Shown: one piece after another, positions 18,691 through 27,650 of the stretch | Numbering within the stretch: the first letter of the stretch is position 1 | Layout of the letters: each line of letters begins with the position of its first letter | Source: Psychrobacter sp. FDAARGOS_221 | GTDB lineage: Bacteria; Pseudomonadota; Gammaproteobacteria; Pseudomonadales; Moraxellaceae | Direction of reading: 5' to 3' | Assembly (NCBI RefSeq): GCF_002313155.2 | Contig: NZ_NWFK02000001.1 | Location: forward strand, 1,054,001-1,118,000 | DNA length: 64,000 nt | Translations under genes and position numbers: made by a program | The notes under the pieces: model-generated | The model's input: only the letters and a program-made list of their open reading frames with translations | Told to the model about the DNA's origin: nothing | Database searches by the model: none

Positions 18691-20907
18691 ATGCAAAAGC
18701 TGCCCAAGCTGAGTCACCACTTGGTTGATGAATCTCAGCGCAATCTTATGCGTGCAGTGGCTTATTTAACCGATACCGAAAAACAAGATATACTTGATGC
18801 CTGCGCCTTTGGTGACAAAGCGCATATTAAAGACAAGCGCAAATCTGGTGAGCCTTATATCACTCACCCGATTGCTGTGGCTGAAATCTTAGCCGGATTC
18901 AGACTAGACCGTGATTCGATCATTGCTGCTATTTTGCACGATACCGTTGAAGACACAGAAGTAACCTCTGAGCAAATCTCTGAGCGTTACGGCATTACTG
19001 TTGCTCGCCTAGTCGACGGGGTAACCAAGCTAAAATCATCTAATCACAACAAACAACAAAATAAAGCGGCAACTTTCCATAAGATTATGTCCGCAACTTT
19101 AGATGATCCACGCGTACTGATTATCAAATTGGCTGACCGTCTACACAACATGTCTACATTGGATTCGGTGCGTCCTGAGAAGCAGCGTGCAACCGCATCA
19201 GAGACCTTGCAGTTTTATGTGCCCTTTGCCCGCCTAATGGGGCTTAACGATATCGCTGACTATATGGAAATCTTGTGTTATCGCAACCTAGATCCAGTGA
19301 TGTATACCAAAATGTCGGACAAGCTGTTACAGCACGGCTTGGGGCGTAAATATCAAAAAGAAGCCATTCAGCAATACCTCAATTATGTACTCGATAAACA
19401 TGCCATATCTGGCCATGTGCGCGTGCTCGACAATCAAGTAATTATGTACCGTCAGTTCTTCCGTAACCGTGGTGAAATGGAAGATTTACTGCGCCACTAT
19501 GCGTTTGAAATCGTCACCAATACCATTGAGGACTGTGATTCTCTGGCTGATTACTTGATTAAAAAATACCGTATTCCGAATAATTTAATTGAAGACAACA
19601 TTCGTCATCCGCTTCCTGGTGGCAACCAGTCGTTAACGCTGACTTATATTCGTGATAACGATACCATTAAGGTCACCTTACTGACCCGTAAAATGCAGGC
19701 AGCGGCACGCTTAGGTGTGATTGGTGCGGAGCAAGCTTCTGATCTGAGTCGCTCTGTTATTAAAGCCTCTTTACGTAATATGAAAGAGCTGATTGATACC
19801 AAGCAAGACGAAGACAAAAACTCAGACAGCAACGTCGACGCAGTCGATAAAAATGCAGATAATTATGACGATATGGTGGAAACCATTGACGAGCTGATCT
19901 CATATTTAAATAGCCGAAAAATTGTCTGCTATAGTCCTAAAGGACGTGCTTATGAGCTGCCTAGAGGAGCGACAGCGTTAGACTTTGCTTATGCCGTCGG
20001 TCCTAAAGTGGGCAATATTGCAACCGGCGCAAAAATTAATGGTCATAACGCCAAACTGGGTTCTGTATTACAAGCCGGCCAAAAAGTTGAAATCGAAGTA
20101 GATAAAGATGCCAAGCCAAAAGCAGAGTGGCTAGGTATCGTAGTGACCAGTAAAGCGCAGCGTACGTTAAAACGTTGGTTTAGTAGTTTGCCTGAAGAAG
20201 AGCAACAGCAGCATGGCAAGCAAGCGTTAGACCGTGCGTTACAGACTTATGGTAAGTCTATCAAGGATGTCACCCAAGAAGACTGGGAAGACTTGTTACA
20301 GTGGCAAAATGTGAGCAGCAAACAGGATCTGTATCAAAGAATGAGTGCTGGCGCGCTATTGCCACAGTTGGTAGTGTCTCGCTTATTTAGTGATGATGTG
20401 ACCAAATCGCATCAGCAAGCACATAAGACTGGCTTTAACCGTCCTAATCAGCTGTTATCTAATGCCAATGGTGTGGAAGTACACTTTGCTGGTTGTTGCC
20501 GTCCTATCTTCGGTGATCCAATTATCGGTCACTTAACCATGCATGGTCTGGTGCTACATCGTCACCGCTGTTACTCGATCATTAATAAATATGCTGAGAA
20601 ACCCTACGAGCTGGTGCAGCTAGATTGGTATAGCGAAGAAGAGATTGAAAAGCATATCGAACACCCTAGCGATCGCCCTCACTTTACCGCCTATTTGAAA
20701 ATTAATCTGGCGTTAAATGATGAACAAGTTTCTCATGTACTATATACTCTACGACAGCTTAGTATTGGCATCGAAAAAGTGGATATTCGCTCAGACTCCA
20801 CCATCATTCATGTCATTGTACGCAGCCGTAGCCATGTGCTTGAAGGTATTGAAGCACTGCGCCCACACGTCGGTTTTGGTAGTATCAGACGCCTTTACCG
20901 CTTATAA
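18691..20907 (+). CDS. spoT: RelA/SpoT-family (p)ppGpp hydrolase, N-terminus displaced by an insertion sequence
   Basis: The body of SpoT, 738 aa from the first ATG left after the insertion. The hydrolase HD domain (about 25-175) is intact: His 59 in ITHPIAVAEI, the HD pair at 83-84 in ILHDTVED, and KLADRLHNM. The synthetase region (about 215-345) is recognisable but degenerate: GNQSL replaces the usual GYQSLH, and KVTLLTRKM replaces EVQIRT, so the protein is probably hydrolase-only. A TGS domain (about 390-460), a CC/zinc-finger-like segment (GCCRPIFGD to LHRHRC) and a C-terminal ACT domain follow. No Shine-Dalgarno sequence precedes 18691, nor the next ATG at 18748. The intact gene would start at 17283 (about 810 aa). 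It may be expressed poorly. Confidence 0.85.
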   Translation: MQKLPKLSHHLVDESQRNLMRAVAYLTDTEKQDILDACAFGDKAHIKDKRKSGEPYITHPIAVAEILAGFRLDRDSIIAAILHDTVEDTEVTSEQISERYGITVARLVDGVTKLKSSNHNKQQNKAATFHKIMSATLDDPRVLIIKLADRLHNMSTLDSVRPEKQRATASETLQFYVPFARLMGLNDIADYMEILCYRNLDPVMYTKMSDKLLQHGLGRKYQKEAIQQYLNYVLDKHAISGHVRVLDNQVIMYRQFFRNRGEMEDLLRHYAFEIVTNTIEDCDSLADYLIKKYRIPNNLIEDNIRHPLPGGNQSLTLTYIRDNDTIKVTLLTRKMQAAARLGVIGAEQASDLSRSVIKASLRNMKELIDTKQDEDKNSDSNVDAVDKNADNYDDMVETIDELISYLNSRKIVCYSPKGRAYELPRGATALDFAYAVGPKVGNIATGAKINGHNAKLGSVLQAGQKVEIEVDKDAKPKAEWLGIVVTSKAQRTLKRWFSSLPEEEQQQHGKQALDRALQTYGKSIKDVTQEDWEDLLQWQNVSSKQDLYQRMSAGALLPQLVVSRLFSDDVTKSHQQAHKTGFNRPNQLLSNANGVEVHFAGCCRPIFGDPIIGHLTMHGLVLHRHRCYSIINKYAEKPYELVQLDWYSEEEIEKHIEHPSDRPHFTAYLKINLALNDEQVSHVLYTLRQLSIGIEKVDIRSDSTIIHVIVRSRSHVLEGIEALRPHVGFGSIRRLYRL

Positions 20908-20945
20908 CAGCATAATAAACTTGCGATAATACAAAGGAATTTACT

Positions 20946-21341
20946 ATGACACGTCAAACCATTCATACAGATAAAGCCCCTGCCGCAGTCGGTGCTTATT
21001 CACAAGCCGTTAAAATCCCTTCGGTGGGTGGCAGCTTGGTTTATATTTCAGGTCAGCTAGGCTTTGATCCTGAGACCATGGAATTAGCTGAAGGTTTTGA
21101 AGCTCAAGCAGCACTGGTTATGGACAATATTGAAGCCATTTGTGAAGAAGCCGGCGGTAAGCTAAGCGATGTGGTTAAGTTCAATGTTTCATTGACAGAC
21201 TTAAACGACTTTGCAGCACTAAATGCTATCTTTGCTGAGCGTTTATCAGAGCCTTACCCTGCACGTGCTGCCGTACAGGTTGCTGCTTTACCAAAAGGCG
21301 GCGTTGTTGAAATTGAGTCTATTTTATTTATTGAAGACTAA
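20946..21341 (+). CDS. ridA: 2-iminobutanoate/2-iminopropanoate deaminase
   Basis: RidA (YjgF/YER057c family) hydrolyses reactive enamines and imines made by PLP enzymes such as threonine dehydratase; it is a cytosolic trimer. The 131-aa protein is normal in length. The family blocks GAYSQAVK, YISGQLGFDPET and PARAAVQVAALPKGG, with the active-site Arg, are present, as is the C-terminal VEIESI strand. AAAGGAATTTACT precedes the ATG. It follows spoT by 38 bases, a conserved neighbourhood, and is probably cotranscribed with it, so the upstream insertion could affect it too. Confidence 0.95.
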   Translation: MTRQTIHTDKAPAAVGAYSQAVKIPSVGGSLVYISGQLGFDPETMELAEGFEAQAALVMDNIEAICEEAGGKLSDVVKFNVSLTDLNDFAALNAIFAERLSEPYPARAAVQVAALPKGGVVEIESILFIED

Positions 21342-21445
21342 TCTGTTTGATTCTGTTAAACCTAGCATGAGTTAATGCAGAATCGATAAATATAAATCGA
21401 TAAATACAAACAGTTAGTTGGTTTAAAAAATAGAACGTCAACTTT

Positions 21446-21483
21446 AAAGCAGCAACTCGGCCAAGGCTAAGTTGCTGCTTTTA
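21446..21483 (+). terminator. Intrinsic terminator after ridA
   Basis: AAAGCAGCAACT pairs with AGTTGCTGCTTT around a 12-base loop, followed by T-rich sequence. Confidence 0.85.
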
Positions 21484-21568
21484 ATATAGCCTGATCAGGC
21501 TTAGCCCATCATCTATTATAAGTTTTCGAGTTTGTCTTTAGCAGGATTAGTAGGGAGTATTATTTTCA

Positions 21569-23992
21569 ATGCTTGTTCGTGTCGCCCTACCCGTTCCCTT
21601 ATATCGTGAATTCGATTACCTGCCTATCGGTGTCCAAGCGTCTCAGCTAGAGTCAGCCCAACCTTCAGCCCCTGTGAACTTACCGCCAATTGGTAGCCGA
21701 GTGCAAGTCCCTTTTGGTCGACAAAGCTTAATCGGCATCGTGATTGATCACATTGATAGCAGCACCAGCGATGTACCGGTTAATAAACTAAAAAGTATTA
21801 AAACGGCTTTTGATGATGTTGCCATCTTAGATAAGCAAATGCTGTCATTGGCTCGGTGGCTTGCCGGCTACTATCATTATCCACTTGGAGACGTGCTATC
21901 GGTGATGCTGCCGACTTTAATCCGCCAAGGCAAACCGTTGGATTTATTGGTAACACATTGGCGGGTGTTGCCGCACGTTAGTGATACCGACTTTCCTCCC
22001 AATGCACATAAGCAAAAGCAGCAGTTTGCAATGTTGCAACTACACGGTGACAAAGGTGCCAGTGAAGATACGTTGCTACTGCAAGGTATGGAGCGCCCAT
22101 TTTTAAATAAGCTGCAACAAAAAGGCTTGATTGAAAGCTATGTCGAATGCAAGCCAGACCCTGAACCTGTCACCCTGGCCAAAATGCCGCTGCAATTAAA
22201 TGATCAACAAGCGCATGCGGTTGACGCTATCTTGCACAGTGTCGAGCAGCAGGTCTATAGCGGTTACTTACTTAATGGCGTTACTGGCAGTGGCAAAACA
22301 GAAGTCTATTTACAGGCGATGCAGTCGGTACTAGAAGCCGGTAAACAAGTGCTGGTATTGGTGCCAGAAATTGGCTTAACCCCTCAGACCCGTGCTCGGT
22401 TTGCTGAACGCTTTGCGGCCAATATTCTGCTGCTACATTCTAATTTAAACAATACTCAGCGTATGCATGGCTGGGAAGACTGTCGCCAAGGACGCGCTCA
22501 AATCATCATCGGTACGCGATCTTCTGTACTGTATCCGTTTGCTAATTTAGGTTTGATTGTGGTCGATGAGGCGCATGATCAGTCCTATAAGCAGCAAGAC
22601 ACCTTGCGTTACCACGCCTCCGATGTTGCACTATATCGTGGCTATCAGTTGGGTATCCCGGTGGTATTAGGTACAGCAACACCCTCTTTAGAGCACTTAA
22701 AGCTGGTTGAAGACAATAAGCTGACCGAGCTTAGCTTAACCGAACGTGCGGGCGCGGCTACCATTGCACAAATGCATTTAGTCGATGCGCGCGATGCACC
22801 CACTGCTTACAGCAATCTGCCGGTTAAGCAAAGTGGTGAGTCTGATACACATCAAAGCGAATCAAGTGACTCGGCCAGTGCTGTGACTTCAGACACGCAT
22901 CTTTCAGGTCAGCCGCAACAGCCACCCAAGCAGCCTGAACTGCTACCTAATTTACACACTACCCAAAACACTGGCTTAACCGATGCAACCATTGATGCCA
23001 TTCGCCGCACACTCGATGCCGGTGAACAGGTATTAGTATTCTTAAATCGCCGTGGTTATGCACCTATATTGCTGTGTGACGCCTGTGGCTGGCAGGCCAA
23101 CTGTGTGCGCTGCGAGGCGCATATGACAGTACATCACAGTCAACTCAACAGTCGCCAACCCAGTTATCTTAAGTGTCACCACTGTGACTGGCAGGCAGCT
23201 ATCCCAACTTCTTGCCCTGAGTGTAATAGCGTCAATTTAAATGCCATCGGTATGGGAACCACCCGCCTTACTGAAAGTCTGCATGCACTGTTTTCAAACC
23301 CACAGACCAGTAAAAAAACTTACCCCATTATTCAAATAGACAGAGACACCACTCGTCGCAAAGACAGTTGGGAAGATATTTATCGCCGTATTCAAACCGG
23401 TGATCCGGCCATATTAGTCGGCACCCAAATGGTCGCCAAAGGTCATCACTTCCCTGATGTGACCTTGGTATGCCTGCCTAATGCTGATCGTGGCTTTTTG
23501 TCACCAGACTTTCGCTCTCCTGAGCATACGGCACAGCTGATCGTGCAGGTAGCAGGTCGCGCGGGTCGCGGCAGCAAGCCGGGTACGGTATTAATACAAA
23601 CCGTACAACCTGAAAATCCATTACTGCGTAAACTGGTACGCGATGGTTATCATCCTTTTGCGCTAGAGTTATTAAAAGAGCGCAAAATGTTAGGTCTGCC
23701 GCCTTATACTCATGCAGCTTTGATTCGCTGTGAGGCTAAAACCTTAGAGCGTGCGACGCAAGCATTAAAAGACGCTTTGGCGATTATGCCAGCGCATGAG
23801 TTGGCCATCTTAGGCCCAATTGACGCCCCTATGAAGATGAAAAATAGTCGCTTTCACAGTCAGCTATTGTTGATGTCCAAGCAGCGTCCTCATTTGCATC
23901 AGCTGCTTAGATTCTGGTGGCCCCAAGTATTGCAGCTGCCCTCAGCTAAGTACTTAAAGTTAACGTTAGATATTGATCCAGTCGGATGGTAA
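21569..23992 (+). CDS. priA: Primosomal protein N', replication-restart helicase
   Basis: PriA recognises abandoned forks and loads the replisome. At 807 aa it exceeds the usual 730. The N-terminal DNA-binding domain begins RVALPVPLYREFDYLP. The helicase has Walker A GVTGSGKTE (about 242-250) and the DEAH box VDEAH. Eight zinc-binding cysteines appear in CDACGWQANCVRC and CHHCDWQ...CPEC. Helicase motif V/VI residues include GTQMVAKGHHFP and QVAGRAGRG. The extra length comes mostly from a Ser/Gln/Pro-rich insert at about 415-470, just before the second helicase lobe (TDATIDAIRRTLDAGEQVLV). It is a single gene. Confidence 0.96.
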   Translation: MLVRVALPVPLYREFDYLPIGVQASQLESAQPSAPVNLPPIGSRVQVPFGRQSLIGIVIDHIDSSTSDVPVNKLKSIKTAFDDVAILDKQMLSLARWLAGYYHYPLGDVLSVMLPTLIRQGKPLDLLVTHWRVLPHVSDTDFPPNAHKQKQQFAMLQLHGDKGASEDTLLLQGMERPFLNKLQQKGLIESYVECKPDPEPVTLAKMPLQLNDQQAHAVDAILHSVEQQVYSGYLLNGVTGSGKTEVYLQAMQSVLEAGKQVLVLVPEIGLTPQTRARFAERFAANILLLHSNLNNTQRMHGWEDCRQGRAQIIIGTRSSVLYPFANLGLIVVDEAHDQSYKQQDTLRYHASDVALYRGYQLGIPVVLGTATPSLEHLKLVEDNKLTELSLTERAGAATIAQMHLVDARDAPTAYSNLPVKQSGESDTHQSESSDSASAVTSDTHLSGQPQQPPKQPELLPNLHTTQNTGLTDATIDAIRRTLDAGEQVLVFLNRRGYAPILLCDACGWQANCVRCEAHMTVHHSQLNSRQPSYLKCHHCDWQAAIPTSCPECNSVNLNAIGMGTTRLTESLHALFSNPQTSKKTYPIIQIDRDTTRRKDSWEDIYRRIQTGDPAILVGTQMVAKGHHFPDVTLVCLPNADRGFLSPDFRSPEHTAQLIVQVAGRAGRGSKPGTVLIQTVQPENPLLRKLVRDGYHPFALELLKERKMLGLPPYTHAALIRCEAKTLERATQALKDALAIMPAHELAILGPIDAPMKMKNSRFHSQLLLMSKQRPHLHQLLRFWWPQVLQLPSAKYLKLTLDIDPVGW

Positions 23993-24148
23993 GCAGCTAT
24001 AGCTCATCAGTAACTCATCAGTCGTTTGGCTAAGGCTGTTGGTTGCGCTATGCTGTTAGATAATAATTGAAGATTGATATGTGATTGTTTTAGTTTGCTG
24101 CTCTATAGCAATTAAAGATTTGGCTTTATATGGAGAGTAACACCGTCT

Positions 24149-25213
24149 ATGTCCCCACATCATTCAGACCCAAAGCATACCCAGGATGAGCTCATCGAGC
24201 ATGATCCACCTCACTTTCACGATGAGCCAAGCGCTAGAGACATGAGTAAACAGCGTCGTATTTTGCTGATTTGTTTTTTACTCATTACTTTCTTTATGCT
24301 GGTAGAGGCGATTGGTGGATTGCTCACCCACAGCTTGGCTTTGCTATCTGATGCTGGGCATATGCTATCGGATGCAGCAGCATTAGGGGCTACTTTGTTG
24401 GCCTTTAAAATTGGTGAGAAGCAGGCCAATAGTAAAAAGACTTTCGGCTACAAACGCTTTGAGATTTTAGTGGCCGGCGCCAATGGTGCAACCTTAATTC
24501 TGATAGCGGGCATGATTATTGTCGAAGCGTTCGATCGCTTTAGCTCACCACCTGAAGTCGCATCACAAGGCATGTTAATCATCGCAACCATTGGTCTGAT
24601 TATTAACTTAATCGTGGCCTGGCTATTACACCGAGGCGGTAATGATCACCATCATGATGATGACCCTTTATCGGATGAAAAAAACCTGAATATGCATAGT
24701 GCCTATCTGCATGTGCTTGGAGATTTACTAGGCTCAGTTGCTGCTATTATTGCCGCATTGTCCATGATTTGGATGGGCTGGTGGTGGGCCGACCCTGTGG
24801 CCTCTGTAATCGTGGCAATATTAATTTTGATTAGTGGTTACCGAGTGGTCAAAGCGTCGGCACATATCCTAATGGAGGGTGCACCGGAGGAAATTTCACT
24901 AGCAGAAGTGAAGCAGACCATTGAAGGACACGATGAGATTATCGCGGTGCATGACTTACATATCTGGAGTATCACCAGTGGACTGCATGCCCTGTCTTGC
25001 CATGTGGTGGTTGATGGCGATATGCGCATCCTTGAGGCCAGCGAATTGATTCATGACTTAGAACACAGTCTTGAACTGCTTGGCATTAGTCACACCACCA
25101 TTCAAGTTGAATCAATTGAGCATCCACACAATCGAATTGAGGCCATTGTCTGCCCAATAGAAGAAACACCGGCTAATCATAGTGGCCACAGTCATCTTGG
25201 CCATCACCATTAA
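24149..25213 (+). CDS. czcD: Cation diffusion facilitator, Zn/Co/Cd exporter CzcD-like
   Basis: A 354-aa CDF-family metal/proton antiporter of the inner membrane. Six helices are visible between about 35 and 240, with the metal-site pairs HxxxD in LSDAGHMLSDAAAL (helix 2) and HVLGDLLG (helix 5). A cytoplasmic histidine-rich tail and loops (HHSDPKH at the N-terminus, NDHHHDDD between helices 4 and 5, HSGHSHLGHHH at the end) suit zinc handling. The C-terminal dimerisation domain contains HDLHIWSITSGLHALSCHVV. No metal-responsive regulator gene is adjacent. The exact metal is not predictable. Confidence 0.92.
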   Translation: MSPHHSDPKHTQDELIEHDPPHFHDEPSARDMSKQRRILLICFLLITFFMLVEAIGGLLTHSLALLSDAGHMLSDAAALGATLLAFKIGEKQANSKKTFGYKRFEILVAGANGATLILIAGMIIVEAFDRFSSPPEVASQGMLIIATIGLIINLIVAWLLHRGGNDHHHDDDPLSDEKNLNMHSAYLHVLGDLLGSVAAIIAALSMIWMGWWWADPVASVIVAILILISGYRVVKASAHILMEGAPEEISLAEVKQTIEGHDEIIAVHDLHIWSITSGLHALSCHVVVDGDMRILEASELIHDLEHSLELLGISHTTIQVESIEHPHNRIEAIVCPIEETPANHSGHSHLGHHH

Positions 25214-25280
25214 TTGCTGTTTAAGACTCAATTCAAGTGGTTTAGGCTAACTGGTGTTCTGCTCAGAGCCCTAACAACAT

Positions 25281-25327
25281 AAAAAGACCAAGACAGCGAC
25301 TTATATAGTCAGTGTCTCGGTCTTTTT
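25281..25327. terminator. Bidirectional intrinsic terminator after czcD
   Basis: AAAAAGACC and AGACA pair with TGTCT and GGTCTTTTT (one mismatch between the blocks), with a 17-base loop. Confidence 0.8.
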
Positions 25328-25408
25328 GTATGAGTTACTATTAGCTAATATCTTCTATTTGCGTGTTTTTATCTATATGGCTTTATCTATTATGTGGCTG
25401 TATACAGC

Positions 25409-25711
25409 CTACTGGCTTCGATAGCGGGCTGTTATCTTGTTATACAACAAACGCAGTAAAGGATAGACCAACCATACGATGGCAAACAGGGTAATGCCTA
25501 TCGAGGTTATCAGCATACCGATACGTATGATCATATCTAACGATATTTCGCCTATCCAGACCTCAGGCGCTATCGCCGGTCCCATCGTCGAGGCAACGGC
25601 AAAGTAAAAGGCAAACAAGCATAAACCTACCGTCAGTACTAGCCTGACACAGGTAATTAAAATGATGCTCAATAGCGAGTGTTGGTCTTTATACTGAAGT
25701 ATTTTTAGCAT
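25409..25711 (-). CDS. Small membrane protein of unknown function
   Basis: A 100-aa protein I do not recognise. It has two clear hydrophobic segments (about 14-43, LLSIILITCVRLVLTVGLCL onward, and about 62-88, IIRIGMLITSIGITLFAIVW), joined by an acidic stretch (APEVWIGEISLD), and a basic C-terminal tail (KITARYRSQ). This is the layout of a small two-pass inner-membrane protein with both ends cytoplasmic. A GGCGGGTGAG stretch precedes the ATG. It may be cotranscribed with the 114-aa gene 119 bases upstream. Confidence 0.55.
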   Translation of the reverse strand: MLKILQYKDQHSLLSIILITCVRLVLTVGLCLFAFYFAVASTMGPAIAPEVWIGEISLDMIIRIGMLITSIGITLFAIVWLVYPLLRLLYNKITARYRSQ

Positions 25712-25830
25712 CTCACCCGCCTTTTAATGGATAACATAAAAGGATAACAGGGCCTTATATTTATTCGCCTTCATCAGACAGCTCATCATTATACAACTCA
25801 ATCAGGCACTCTCATAAGTCGTAGAGGTGC

Positions 25831-26175
25831 TTACGATGAGATGTGTTGTAGCAGTGGCTGATACTGATCGGCAGGAATCTCTAGCACCTGACATAAGGCT
25901 ACCACAAAACCATGAGCATCATAATAAGCATCAAGAAAGCTGCCATCCAACCCCAAAGTAGCATGACGTAATACATGATCTAAGCGGTCTTTTGCTGCAA
26001 TGGTATGTTGGCGTGGATAACCCATGGCTTGTACAATCTGGCCGGGAGTCAGTTTTTGCTGCTGGATGCGAGCAACCATAATCTCGGCCAATGCACAGCG
26101 TGGGCGATAACGACGGGTACTTAATAAAGGCACAGAAGTAGTGTAATAAGAACTGGCTGGAGGTAGTACAGACAT
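25831..26175 (-). CDS. Hypothetical protein with possible helix-turn-helix
   Basis: A 114-aa unrecognised protein. The ATG at 26175 has a strong AAGGAG ten bases upstream; the frame is open nine codons further to a TTG. After a basic N-terminal stretch (LSTRRYRPRCALAE), the segment QQQKLTPGQIVQAMGYPRQH followed by KDRLDHVLRHATLGLDGSF and VVALCQVLEIPADQY resembles the spacing of a degenerate XRE-like helix-turn-helix. That is only a resemblance by eye. There is no signal peptide or membrane segment. Confidence 0.55.
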   Translation of the reverse strand: MSVLPPASSYYTTSVPLLSTRRYRPRCALAEIMVARIQQQKLTPGQIVQAMGYPRQHTIAAKDRLDHVLRHATLGLDGSFLDAYYDAHGFVVALCQVLEIPADQYQPLLQHISS

Positions 26176-26534
26176 GATAAATAGACTCCTTGACTCCGAC
26201 AATAGATACTTATTTATAGGGCACAGAGGGCCTTGTCAGAGTACAGGCTCATGCGCTTTACCAGAGTTTTTTTATCGTGCTGGAAGTTGCAATGCGACCG
26301 TTTGATCTACCATTTTGGCCCTAGAATATAATCTAAATGACCTAAAACTGGATTTTAAAAAACAAGCCGCAATTAAACCCACGAATCTGAATAATTAACA
26401 GACCATATAATACTAGCACAAAATATGGCCTCTGACAGCAAAAATACGTTTAAGCTGTGTCTTGAGTCAAAACTTGAGTCAAAAATAGTCGCAAGCTCAC
26501 TAAATACCTATCAGTCAACTCTAACAAATACCGA
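26176..26534. other. Gene-free interval upstream of the 114-aa gene
   Basis: AT-rich sequence between two leftward genes. It contains a tandem 12-bp repeat CTTGAGTCAAAA at 26461-26472 and 26473-26484. It presumably holds the promoter of the 114-aa gene; none stands out. Confidence 0.4.
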
Positions 26535-27464
26535 TTAGCTGAGCGTATTTAACGGCACTTTTAGATAGCGAACCCCATTATCTTCTGGCTCAGGCATCTT
26601 GCCGGCCCGAATATTTACCTGAACAGAAGGTATGATAAGTCTTGGCATATCAAGCGTTGCATCACGCTCTGTGCGCATTTTGACAAACTCAGCCTCACTG
26701 ATACCGTCACGCACATGCACATTATCCACCTTTTGTGCAGCGACATTAGTTACCGATGAATGGCTACGCCCTTCTGGCGGATAGTCATGGCATAGATAAA
26801 TCTGCGTATCATCCGGCAGTGACAAAATCTTTTGAATGGAGTGATACAGCTGATGCACATCCCCACCAGGGAAATCACATCGAGCCGTTCCAACATCTGG
26901 TGCAAATAAGGTATCACCAACGAAGATGGCCAGTGCTGAGTTACTGTCAGACTCAGTACTACTAGCCTCTTCACTGCCTTTCTCAACAGACACATGCATG
27001 GCGATATAAGCCATGTCAGCTGGGGTGTGCCCTGGTACATGCATCACCGTCAGCTCAATATCACCCAACATAAAGGTTGTACCTTCTTCTGTCAGCATAT
27101 CGAACTGGCTAGCATCCGTCTTAAAGCGCATATCTAGATTGAACACATCCTTGAATATACGCTGCACCTTGGTAATGTGTTTACCAATGACCAGCTTACC
27201 GCCTAACTGCTGCTTAAGATACTGCGCAGCAGACAAATGATCAGCATGTGCGTGGGTTTCAATGATATACATCACCTTTAGCTCATGCTCGGTAATAAAG
27301 TCTGCCACTTGCTGCGCCGACTCAGTGTCGGTATGACCAGACTTAAAGTCATAATCGAGCACAGGGTCTATAATGGCGCATACTTTATTGTGTGTATCTG
27401 CCAGTACGTGGGTATAGGTCTCGGTGTCTTGATGCAAAAAAGAGGTTACCTGCATAGCGCACAT
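26535..27464 (-). CDS. MBL-fold hydrolase, persulfide dioxygenase (ETHE1/Blh)-like
   Basis: A 309-aa metallo-beta-lactamase-fold protein. The metal-binding motif reads ETHAHADHLSA; further ligands are the His in PGHTPADMAY and the Asp and His in FVGDTLFAPDVGTARCDFPGGD and YLCHDY. The GTARCDFPGGD block is typical of ETHE1-type persulfide dioxygenases and bacterial beta-lactamase-like hydrolases (Blh), which oxidise glutathione persulfide or act in sulfide detoxification. An insert of about 20 residues with Ser/Glu (EKGSEEASSTESDSNS) lies near 167-182. AAAAGGAG precedes the ATG. No rhodanese or sulfide:quinone reductase gene is adjacent to firm up the substrate. Confidence 0.85.
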   Translation of the reverse strand: MCAMQVTSFLHQDTETYTHVLADTHNKVCAIIDPVLDYDFKSGHTDTESAQQVADFITEHELKVMYIIETHAHADHLSAAQYLKQQLGGKLVIGKHITKVQRIFKDVFNLDMRFKTDASQFDMLTEEGTTFMLGDIELTVMHVPGHTPADMAYIAMHVSVEKGSEEASSTESDSNSALAIFVGDTLFAPDVGTARCDFPGGDVHQLYHSIQKILSLPDDTQIYLCHDYPPEGRSHSSVTNVAAQKVDNVHVRDGISEAEFVKMRTERDATLDMPRLIIPSVQVNIRAGKMPEPEDNGVRYLKVPLNTLS

Positions 27465-27584
27465 AGCCTATCGCTCCTTTTATTAGTGTTTTTATTATAT
27501 TAACAGTGGTTAATTATTATCAGTTTCAGTATTATTATATAAAAATATATATTAATTAGCGCATAGTAACACTTTTTGAACAAC

Positions 27585-27618
27585 AAAAAAGCTGGCAACA
27601 AGGCCAGCTTTCTTTTTA
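27585..27618 (-). terminator. Intrinsic terminator after serA
   Basis: AAAGCTGGC and GCCAGCTTT form the stem around a six-base loop. On the minus strand a T run follows. Confidence 0.85.
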
Positions 27619-27650
27619 ACTAAAAACATTAAGCAATAAACAACAACCGA

